The notes below the pieces were generated by a model. That model was not told where the DNA came from, ran no database searches, and was given only the letters and a program-made list of their open reading frames with translations. From contig JAFAVH010000214.1 in NCBI GenBank assembly GCA_019242655.1, forward strand, positions 1 to 34,073: a DNA stretch of 34,073 bases, in the 5' to 3' direction. Within the stretch, counting starts at the first letter, position 1. Each line of letters opens with the position of its first letter. Below, in pieces: positions 26,847 to 34,073 of the stretch. The translations under genes were made by a program, and so were the position numbers. Source of the stretch: Methylobacteriaceae bacterium (GTDB lineage Bacteria > Pseudomonadota > Alphaproteobacteria > Rhizobiales > Beijerinckiaceae).

Positions 26847-28520
26847 TCAAGTTCGGCCGAGACGCAAATCGCTCGCGATATGCACTGCCGCCTTTTCCGC
26901 CACCATCAAAGTCGGAATATTCGTGTTGGCACGCGGAATCACCGGCATGACGGAGGCGTCGGCAACATACAGGCCCTCGATCCCACGCACGCGCAGCTGC
27001 GGATCAATGACGCTGCCGATCGCGCATGTGCCGGCGGGGTGGAACATTGGCGTCGCGGACGCGAGCACGCATTCATCGAATTGTGCGTCGCTGCGGAAAT
27101 CTCTTATGAGCCGCCCGCGCCCAATCCCGAGTTCGAGCGCGTGACGGCGCAACGGACCGCCGGAATCGATGACGAGTGCGAGCAGCCTATTGAGGATCGT
27201 CGCGGAAAAGCCTGGCGCGTTCAGCGCGCGGATCGGCGGATTTGCCGGCAGCACGAATGTTTCGAGCACTGTGCCGCGTACGGCATCATCGGCGAGCAGA
27301 TCGCGTGCGAACCGCGAGGCGACAAGCAAGCGCTCGCGATCGAGCGGATCGGACAACAGACGAAAATCGACGTCGAGCGGATGCTGCGGGGCTTTGCTCC
27401 GCAGCCGCACCGCGCCGCGCGAATACGGCGCATAGAGCGAGGGACCGATCATGCCGATGCGATTGCCATGCGCGCGACCGCTCGTGCGCGCAATGAAGCT
27501 GACGAAGAGATCGCCCGCCGGCGCATTCGCCTGTTTCGAGGACAGCCGCGCAGAAGATAAGCGTGCGCCCGCCATGCAATAGAAACGCTGCGCCACGTCT
27601 TGTCGCGCGCCGGGACGGATCACCGCGCCAAGATGCGCGAAGACATGGTTCTGCAAGTTCTGCCCGACCGGCAAGTCGGCCAAGACTTGAATGCCAAGCG
27701 GGCTGAGATCGCCGGAGGGGCCGATTCCGGAGCGCAAGAGAAGCGCCGGCGAATGGATCGCTCCCGCGCTCACGATGACGCGGGCCGCTTCGATTCGCGT
27801 GGTGCGTCCTCCCCGGCGCAGGATTTCGGCTCCGGCAACGCGCCGGTCGCGAAAGATCAGCGCGCGTACCTCGGTCTCCGTGAAGATTGCGAGATTGGGC
27901 CGCTGGCGCACCTCGGCGTTGAGATAAACATTGGCGCCGCAGGCGCGCTCCACGCCCGCGCTGGTGATCGGCACGGCGGAAACGCCCTCAACGCCGGCCT
28001 CGAAGCGGGGAAGAAAGCCGATCCCGTGCCGCGCCGCGGCGTCGGCAAGCGCGCGATCGAACGGTGGCCACGCATCGCGCGGCACACGGAGGATCGGGAT
28101 CGGCGCGTTTGGGTCTTCGTCCGGTCCGTCAATCTCGCGTTCGAGCTTGTGGAAGAACGGCTCGACGTCAGCATAAGTCCAACCGGTGGCGCCAAGCGCC
28201 GCCCAACCATTGTAGTCGTCGGGCAGACCGCGCAGCGCCCAAAGCCCCATGACCGAGGAGCCGCCGCCAAGCAGCTTTGCCTGGCTGTAGGATTTCGCCT
28301 CTGACGAAACGGTGCGCGCTTTCAGCTGCGGCCAGAAATAGGCCGGATTGGCGTAAGCGCGCGGGAACACGTCGGCGACATCCGCGGGCAGCTTGTCGGG
28401 CGGCAGGTCCGGACCAGCCTCGACGAGGAGCACGTTCCAGGCGGGGTTCTCGCTGAGGCGCGCAGCAAGCACACAACCTGCCGTGCCGCCGCCGATGATC
28501 AGGACGTCGGGTCTTTCCAT
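26847..28520 (-). CDS. GMC family oxidoreductase (choline dehydrogenase-like)
   Basis: DVLIIGGGTAGCVLAARLSENPAWNVLLVEAGPD ... LLGGGSSVMGLWALRG ... IVSAGAIHSPALLLRSGIGP ... PMFHPAGTCAIGSVIDPQLRVRGIEGLYVADASVMP. Confidence 0.96.
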   Translation of the reverse strand: MERPDVLIIGGGTAGCVLAARLSENPAWNVLLVEAGPDLPPDKLPADVADVFPRAYANPAYFWPQLKARTVSSEAKSYSQAKLLGGGSSVMGLWALRGLPDDYNGWAALGATGWTYADVEPFFHKLEREIDGPDEDPNAPIPILRVPRDAWPPFDRALADAAARHGIGFLPRFEAGVEGVSAVPITSAGVERACGANVYLNAEVRQRPNLAIFTETEVRALIFRDRRVAGAEILRRGGRTTRIEAARVIVSAGAIHSPALLLRSGIGPSGDLSPLGIQVLADLPVGQNLQNHVFAHLGAVIRPGARQDVAQRFYCMAGARLSSARLSSKQANAPAGDLFVSFIARTSGRAHGNRIGMIGPSLYAPYSRGAVRLRSKAPQHPLDVDFRLLSDPLDRERLLVASRFARDLLADDAVRGTVLETFVLPANPPIRALNAPGFSATILNRLLALVIDSGGPLRRHALELGIGRGRLIRDFRSDAQFDECVLASATPMFHPAGTCAIGSVIDPQLRVRGIEGLYVADASVMPVIPRANTNIPTLMVAEKAAVHIASDLRLGRT

Positions 28521-28676
28521 GCGGCGGCTTGTAAAGGGATGCGGCGGGGGCGTGAACCCACTTCTGCGTCGTTAACAACCCCGGCTAAAGAACATGATGA
28601 CAAAGCGCCGAAAAATGAATTCGCTCGGCAGCACGCCGCGAGGATGCTACGCAGGCGCTGCGCCGCAAGAGCGCAT

Positions 28677-28724
28677 GGGAATGACAGGCTTCGGGAACGA
28701 CGGCCTTTGGGAACGACAGGCTTC
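28677..28724. repeat. Three tandem 16-bp direct repeats (gggaatgacaggcttc / gggaacgacggccttt / gggaacgacaggcttc)
   Basis: Read directly; ends 17 bp before the LivK-like start codon. Confidence 0.85.
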
Positions 28725-28741
28725 GGCCGGGAGGAGTTTGA

Positions 28742-29998
28742 ATGAATAAGCTGATCCGTGGGCTTGCGGGCGCGCTCGCGCTTGCTGCGTTGTCGCTGCC
28801 GATGTCGGCCGCTAATGCCCAACAGCCCGTGAAAATTGGCTTCGGCATGGCGCTGTCGGGCGGCCTTGCCGCGGGCGGTAAGGCCGGATTGCTCGCCTAT
28901 CAGATCTGGGCGGAAGAGGTGAACGCGCGCGGCGGTCTGCTCGGGCGCAAGGTCGATCTTGTCTATTACGACGACCAGTCGAATCCGGCGACCGTGCCCG
29001 GCATCTATACGAAGCTCCTCGACGTCGACAAAGCCGATCTCGTCATGTCCGGCTATGCGACGGTGCCAACCGCGGCGGCGATGCCGATCATCATTCAGCG
29101 CAACAAGCTGTTCATGTCGCTCTTCGCTCTCGGCGCCAACAACCAGTTCGATTACCCACGCTACTTCCAGATCATGCCGAGCGGGCCCGACCCGAAGCCG
29201 GCCTTCTCCGAAGGCTTCTTCGCAGCGGCGGCGAAACTCAATCCTAAGCCGAAGACCGTCGCCATGGCCGGCGCCGACGCCGAGTTCTCCGTCAACGCGA
29301 TGGAAGGCGCGCGCGAGAACATCAAGAAGATGGGCTTCCAGATCGTCTACGACAAAACCTATCCGCCGAACACGATCGACTTCACCCCGATCGTTCGCGC
29401 GATGAAGGCAACCAATCCCGATCTCTTCTACATCGCGTCTTATCCGCCGGATTCGGCCGGCATGATCAACGCCGTCAACGAAGTCGGCGTGCAGGCGCAG
29501 ATGATCGGCGGCAGTATGGTCGGCGTTCAGTTCGCCGCGCTCAAGAGCAAATTCGGCGCGCAACTCAACAACTGGGTCAATTATGAGTATTTCGTGCCTG
29601 CGCCGACGATGCAATTCGCCGGCATGGACGACTTCCTCAAGAAATACAGGGAACGTGCCCTACCGGCCGGCGTCGACGCACTCGGCCTCTACATACCGAT
29701 TTACGCTTATGCCGAGATGCAAATCCTCGAGTCGGCGATAAAAGCCGTCAATTCGTTCGACGACGCCAAGCTCGCCGATTACATAAGGGCAAACGAGTTC
29801 GACACGATCGTCGGCAAAATCAAGTTCGGCCGCTACGGCGAATGGGCGAAGTCGCGCATCCTGATGGTGCAGTTCCGCGGATTGAAGGGCAACGATCTCG
29901 AGCAGTTCAAGGACCCCGCGCATAGCGTGATCCTATTCCCTGAACAGTACAAGTCGGGAGAGGTGCAGGCCCCGTTCGACTCGGCGAAGAACAAGTAG
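28742..29998 (+). CDS. ABC transporter substrate-binding protein, branched-chain amino acid (LivK) type
   Basis: Signal peptide MNKLIRGLAGALALAALSLPMSAANAQ; VKIGFGMALSGGLAAGGKAGLLAYQIWAEEVNARGGLLGRKVDLVYYDDQSNP. Confidence 0.93.
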   Translation: MNKLIRGLAGALALAALSLPMSAANAQQPVKIGFGMALSGGLAAGGKAGLLAYQIWAEEVNARGGLLGRKVDLVYYDDQSNPATVPGIYTKLLDVDKADLVMSGYATVPTAAAMPIIIQRNKLFMSLFALGANNQFDYPRYFQIMPSGPDPKPAFSEGFFAAAAKLNPKPKTVAMAGADAEFSVNAMEGARENIKKMGFQIVYDKTYPPNTIDFTPIVRAMKATNPDLFYIASYPPDSAGMINAVNEVGVQAQMIGGSMVGVQFAALKSKFGAQLNNWVNYEYFVPAPTMQFAGMDDFLKKYRERALPAGVDALGLYIPIYAYAEMQILESAIKAVNSFDDAKLADYIRANEFDTIVGKIKFGRYGEWAKSRILMVQFRGLKGNDLEQFKDPAHSVILFPEQYKSGEVQAPFDSAKNK

Positions 29999-30000
29999 GC

Positions 30001-30084
30001 GTCATTCCCGCGCAAGCGGGAATCCAAAGCCCTCGTACGAATGTTTTGGATTCCCGATCGCTCCTGCGGAGCGTCGGGAATGAC
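30001..30084. repeat. Complex palindromic intergenic element (REP-like), GTCATTCCCG...CGGGAATGAC
   Basis: Outer arms GTCATTCCCG/CGGGAATGAC, internal hairpins TTCCCGC-GCAA-GCGGGAA and TTCCCGATCGCTCC-TGC-GGAGCGTCGGGAA, plus CGGGAATCCAAA/TTTTGGATTCCCG. Confidence 0.85.
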
Positions 30085-30117
30085 ACTCTGCGATAAATCG
30101 GCAAACGGAACTTCACC

Positions 30118-30423
30118 ATGCCTGCTTATTGGGTCGCGCGATCGCGCATCAACGATCCCGTCGCGTATAAGAAATATACCGACCGCGTGCCGGGCATTCT
30201 CGCCAAGTACGGCGGCAAGGTTCTGGCGCGCGGCGGCAAATATCAGGTGATGGAGGGGCCGGAAAAATTCAAGCGCTTTGTCGTCATCGAATTCCCGACA
30301 TTCGAGCAGGGCGTCGCCTGTTTCACCTCGAAGGAATATGACGAGGCGGCGGCGTTCCGCCGCAGCGGAGCGGGCGAGGTCGAGACAATCATCGTCGAAG
30401 GCGGCGAGGCGACGCCGGTTTAG
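30118..30423 (+). CDS. DUF1330 family protein
   Basis: MPAYWVARSRINDPVAYKKYTDRVPGILAKYGGKVLARGGKYQVMEGPEKFKRFVVIEFPTFEQGVACF. Confidence 0.95.
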   Translation: MPAYWVARSRINDPVAYKKYTDRVPGILAKYGGKVLARGGKYQVMEGPEKFKRFVVIEFPTFEQGVACFTSKEYDEAAAFRRSGAGEVETIIVEGGEATPV

Positions 30424-30461
30424 TCTCGCCTGCGCGCTGTTTGCGCAAACGTATGATTAAG

Positions 30462-31604
30462 TCAGGCGACAATCTTCGCCTTTCGCAATGCGCTGATTTC
30501 GTCGCCGGCAAGGCCGCATTCGCGAAGAATTGCATCGCATTCGGCGGCGGCGCCCTGCGTTACGCCAACCTTTCGCGTCCCGGCACGGGCGAAGCGCGGT
30601 GCGGCGCCCGGGCGTGGATAACCCTCATCGCGATGGAATGTGTTGCGTGCGCTCAAGTGCGCATGATGCGGCGCTTCGTCCAATGTGAGCACGGGCGTGA
30701 CGCAGGAATCGGTGCCTTCAAGGAGTGCGCACCATTCCTCACGTGAACGTTGCTTGAAGATGCCAACCATCTTTGCCCGCAACGCGGGCCAATGCGCGCG
30801 ATCGCTCTGACGCTTGATGTCTTCCTCATCAAGGCCGATACGCCGCGCCAATTCCTGGAAGAACTTCGCTTCGATCGCGCCGATGGCCAGATAAAGCCCG
30901 TCGCGCGTTTCGTACGTGTCGTACCACGGCGCGCCGCCGTCGAGTATGTTCTCGCCGCGCGTGCCATCCCAGCGTCCCGATGCTTTCAGGCTGTAGAAGA
31001 TCGTCATCAGTGACGCGGCGCCATCGACCATCGCCGCATCGATGACGTCGCCCCGCCCGGTTGCGCGCGCGTTGATGATGCCGGCAAGAATGCCGATCGC
31101 GAGATAAAGCGAGCCGCCGCCATAGTCGCCGACCAGATTGAGCGGCGGCACAGGCTTACGCCCGCACTCGCCGATGCTTGCGAGCGCGCCAGTGAGCGCG
31201 ATGTAATTGATGTCGTGTCCGGCGGCTTGCGAGAGCGGCCCCTCCTGGCCGAACCCGGTCATGCGGCCATAGACCAGGCGCGGATTTCGTTGCAAGCAGA
31301 TGTCGGGACCAAGTCCCAGCCGCTCCATGACCTTTGGCCGAAATCCTTCGATCAGCGCGTCCGCCGTCTCGATAAGTTTGAGAACGATGTCGATCGCCTG
31401 CGGCTGCTTCAGGTCGAGCGCGAGCGAGCGGCGGCCACGCGCGACAAAATCCGTGCGCTTCGATGTCGGCACCCCGAGATCGCTGCCGCCGATGCGATCG
31501 ATGCGGATCACGTGCGCGCCCATGTCGGCGAGCAGCATGGCGCAAAACGGAGCCGGGCCGATGCCGGCCATTTCGATGATCGTCACCCCTTGCAGCGGTC
31601 CCAA
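30462..31604 (-). CDS. CaiB/BaiF CoA transferase, alpha-methylacyl-CoA racemase-like
   Basis: MGPLQGVTIIEMAGIGPAPFCAMLLADMGAHVIRIDR ... GRRSLALDLKQPQAIDIVLKLIETADALIEGFRPKVMERLGLGPD ... GRMTGFGQEGPLSQAAGHDINYIALTGAL. Confidence 0.95.
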   Translation of the reverse strand: MGPLQGVTIIEMAGIGPAPFCAMLLADMGAHVIRIDRIGGSDLGVPTSKRTDFVARGRRSLALDLKQPQAIDIVLKLIETADALIEGFRPKVMERLGLGPDICLQRNPRLVYGRMTGFGQEGPLSQAAGHDINYIALTGALASIGECGRKPVPPLNLVGDYGGGSLYLAIGILAGIINARATGRGDVIDAAMVDGAASLMTIFYSLKASGRWDGTRGENILDGGAPWYDTYETRDGLYLAIGAIEAKFFQELARRIGLDEEDIKRQSDRAHWPALRAKMVGIFKQRSREEWCALLEGTDSCVTPVLTLDEAPHHAHLSARNTFHRDEGYPRPGAAPRFARAGTRKVGVTQGAAAECDAILRECGLAGDEISALRKAKIVA

Positions 31605-31623
31605 AATCGTTGCTCCGTTTCGG

Positions 31624-33237
31624 TCAGATATTTCGAAGTTCGTTCCGCAAAATCTCGGTCAACGCCTGCGCGAGAGGTTCGTCGCGGATTTGATGGCGAG
31701 CGAAAGCTTCGGGAATTGCCGCTGGCGAGATCGCACCGGTGAGCGCCACTTCACGCAGGACCGCGTCCGGCACAAGATGCGCCGGGGCGCATCGCCGCCG
31801 CTGGGCGATGGAGAGGCGCGCCGATTTCATGCGCAACACCGCTCTTTCCTGGGCGATGGTCAGAGTCGGCAGACGATCCGCTTGGGGCGCCTGCGGCGCA
31901 GGCCCGTTCGTATCGGCCGGCGGATCATCCGGCGCCGGTGGGCGTGCCTCGGCGAGCGAAGCGATAAATCTTGTCGCGCGCGTTCGCGCATAAGCGGCGC
32001 CGGACATCGGCAATTGCGCGGCGCGGCGCAATTGCATGAAGCCTCTCTGGCAATTGTCGCATCTGCCGCAAGGCGCGCCGCCATCGCCGAGCGCGCGCAG
32101 CAATATCTGCTGCCGGCACGTTGATGCGCGGCAGAATTCCTCGATCAGCCTGAGTTTCGTCGCCGCTTCGTGTTGGCGGTCCGACTCGGCGATGCTGCCG
32201 AGCTGCAGCCGGCGCGCGTCAAAGTCTTGCAGCGTATAAAGGAGCAGCGTTTCCGCGGGCAGTCCGTCGCGGCCGGCACGCCCGGTTTCCTGATAATATG
32301 TCTCCATCGAGGACGGCAGATCGACATGGCAGATGAAACGCACATCGGCCTTGTCGATGCCCATGCCGAACGCGATCGTCGCGACCATGACGACGCCTTT
32401 GTCCGTGATGAACTCGTCCTGATGCGCATGACGCGTGCCGCCGTCGAGGCCGGCATGGTAAGGGAGCGCCTTGAAGCCGGCATCGCGCAATTGCCGCGCA
32501 AGCCGGTCGGTCTTCTCGCGGGTCGCGCAATAGACGATGCCGGACTTGCCGGCATGTTGGGCGAGAAATTGCTGCAGCTGCCGCAAGCCGGCGCGACGAC
32601 GCTCGACGCGATGCGATAGATTCGACCGCTCGAACGATCCGGCGAAGACCTGCGGCGGCGCGCGGAACAGGCTGTCGATAATCTCCGCGCGCGTCGGCGG
32701 CGCCGCGGTCGCCGTGACCGCGACGATCTGCCTGACGCCGATCGCGTCGGCTGCTTTGCGGAGGTTGCGATATTCGGGGCGAAACTCGTGTCCCCAGTGC
32801 GCAATGCAATGCGCTTCGTCGACCGCCATGATCTGCGGATGCACCGCGCGCAAAGCCGCAATCATTCCCGGCTGATCCAGGCGCTCCGGCGCGACATAGA
32901 GGAGCTTCAGGCTGCCGGCACGCAGTCGCGCCAGGACCTCCGCGATCTCGCGCGGCTCGGCCGCCGAATGCAACGTCGCCGCGGGAATGCCGAGCGCCGC
33001 GAGATGCTGCACCTGGTCGCGCATCAGCGAGACCAATGGCGAGACGACGACGGTCAGTGACGGCAGGATGAGTGCGGGCAATTGGTAGAGCAGCGACTTG
33101 CCGGAGCCGGTCGGCAGAACGGCAAGAACATCGCGGCCATCGATAACAGCGCTTATGATCTCCGCCTGCCCTGGTCGAAAATCATCATGGCCGAAGCGGT
33201 CGCGCAGAACGCTTCGCGCTTCTTGCAAACCCGGCAC
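31624..33237 (-). CDS. recQ: RecQ family ATP-dependent DNA helicase
   Basis: GHDDFRPGQAEIISAVIDGRDVLAVLPTGSGKSLLYQLPA, DEAHCIAHWGHEFRPEY, ATIAFGMGIDKADVRFICHVDLPSSMETYYQETGRAGRDG; CGRCDNCQ zinc motif. Confidence 0.96.
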   Translation of the reverse strand: MPGLQEARSVLRDRFGHDDFRPGQAEIISAVIDGRDVLAVLPTGSGKSLLYQLPALILPSLTVVVSPLVSLMRDQVQHLAALGIPAATLHSAAEPREIAEVLARLRAGSLKLLYVAPERLDQPGMIAALRAVHPQIMAVDEAHCIAHWGHEFRPEYRNLRKAADAIGVRQIVAVTATAAPPTRAEIIDSLFRAPPQVFAGSFERSNLSHRVERRRAGLRQLQQFLAQHAGKSGIVYCATREKTDRLARQLRDAGFKALPYHAGLDGGTRHAHQDEFITDKGVVMVATIAFGMGIDKADVRFICHVDLPSSMETYYQETGRAGRDGLPAETLLLYTLQDFDARRLQLGSIAESDRQHEAATKLRLIEEFCRASTCRQQILLRALGDGGAPCGRCDNCQRGFMQLRRAAQLPMSGAAYARTRATRFIASLAEARPPAPDDPPADTNGPAPQAPQADRLPTLTIAQERAVLRMKSARLSIAQRRRCAPAHLVPDAVLREVALTGAISPAAIPEAFARHQIRDEPLAQALTEILRNELRNI

Positions 33238-33300
33238 TCAACGCTCCCTAGACCGCACCGAGGCAAGCCTAGCACGGGGCGGGGCGGCGAACGAGACGGA

Positions 33301-34065
33301 TCATGCGCTGCGGCGCAACGACAGGCCGATCGCCGGATTGTAAGCGAGGATGGCGCCCGCCATGAAGAGGATGCCGCAGCCGAGCACGATTGCCAGCGCC
33401 TGCGGATTGAGTTGCTGATAAAAGGCGAAACGGATGAGCTCGACCGCATGCGTGAACGGGTTTGCTTGGCAGATATAATAGAGCCAAGGGCTCGATTCCT
33501 GCACGCGCCAGAGCGGGTAAAGCGCGGAAGAGGCAAAGAACATCGGAAAGATGACGAAGTTCATCACGCCGGCGAAATTCTCGAGCTGCTTGATGAGTGA
33601 CGACAAGAGCAGGCCGAACGAGCCAAGCATCAGGCCGACGAGAATGAGCGCGGGCAGCACCGTCAGGTAACCCCACGGGCTCGGCGGCTCGATGTCCCAG
33701 AAATAGGCGATGATCAGATAAGCATAGACCTGCAGCAGCGACACAGCCGTGCCGGCGATGAGCTTCGACGACAAGAGGAACCAGCGCGGCATTGGGCTTA
33801 CCAGCAGCGTGCGCATGTTGCCCATCTCGCGGTCATAGACCATCGAAAGCGACGATTGCATGCCGTTGAAGAGCTGGATCATCGCGATCAGCCCGGGCGT
33901 GATGTAGACCTCGTAGAGCACGTAGACGTCGTAGGGCGGGATGATCGAGACGCCGAGCACCTGGCGAAAACCGACCGCGAAGATGAACAGCCACACCAGC
34001 GGGCGCACCAGCGCGGAGACGAAACGCTCGCGCTGATGCAGGAAGCGCAGCGCCTCGCGCCACAC
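33301..34065 (-). CDS. ABC-2 type transporter permease (NodJ-like); start may lie beyond the window edge
   Basis: Six-TM-type ORF: LVRPLVWLFIFAVGFRQVLG ... MYDREMGNMRTLLVSPMPRWFLLSSKLIAGTAVSLLQVYAYLIIAYF ... PLWRVQESSPWLYYICQANPFTHAVELIRFAFY; runs to the window end. Confidence 0.9.
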   Translation of the reverse strand: MWREALRFLHQRERFVSALVRPLVWLFIFAVGFRQVLGVSIIPPYDVYVLYEVYITPGLIAMIQLFNGMQSSLSMVYDREMGNMRTLLVSPMPRWFLLSSKLIAGTAVSLLQVYAYLIIAYFWDIEPPSPWGYLTVLPALILVGLMLGSFGLLLSSLIKQLENFAGVMNFVIFPMFFASSALYPLWRVQESSPWLYYICQANPFTHAVELIRFAFYQQLNPQALAIVLGCGILFMAGAILAYNPAIGLSLRRSA

Positions 34066-34073
34066 AATTCCCT

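Noticed and set aside
28594-28749. 51-aa ORF overlapping the LivK-like start (possible leader peptide)
   Set aside because: No RBS; passes through 16-bp repeats that are not a multiple of three; no attenuator structure seen.

Overview
High-GC, gene-dense chromosomal segment, most likely from an alphaproteobacterium (probably Hyphomicrobiales/Rhizobiales; inferred from gene content and order such as murA-DUF2948-hisD-UPF0262-phosphatase and S4-fdxA-carD-rpoH). The first ~20 kb is mainly conserved housekeeping: ftsY, yciB, a CitE/HpcH-type CoA lyase, a mitofilin-like protein, hemY, sdhB, a low-MW phosphatase, UPF0262, hisD, DUF2948, murA, thyA, folA, a GlcG/HbpS protein, DUF3072, a methyltransferase, an S4 protein, fdxA, carD, rpoH, an M48 protease and a thermonuclease. 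The last ~14 kb is more accessory and catabolic: cytochrome b561, a 2-methylfumaryl-CoA isomerase-like CoA transferase, an ABM monooxygenase, an alpha/beta hydrolase, a secreted 13-aa-repeat peptide, tRNA-Arg(CCU) with an AT-richer orphan ORF, nitronate monooxygenase, GMC oxidoreductase, an orphan LivK-like binding protein, DUF1330, a second CoA transferase, RecQ and an ABC-2 permease cut by the window edge. Best leads: (i) a tiny secreted peptide made almost entirely of 13-residue repeats; (ii) a CarD regulator with a ~345-aa histone-H1-like N-terminal tail; (iii) two near-consensus general-stress (EcfG/RpoE2-type) promoters, upstream of rpoH and a DUF3072 gene; (iv) an Mct-like CoA isomerase outside Chloroflexi; (v) several unexplained repeat or palindromic elements. 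No CRISPR array, prophage, transposase or classical defence island was seen. All family calls come from reading the sequence; no database search was run.
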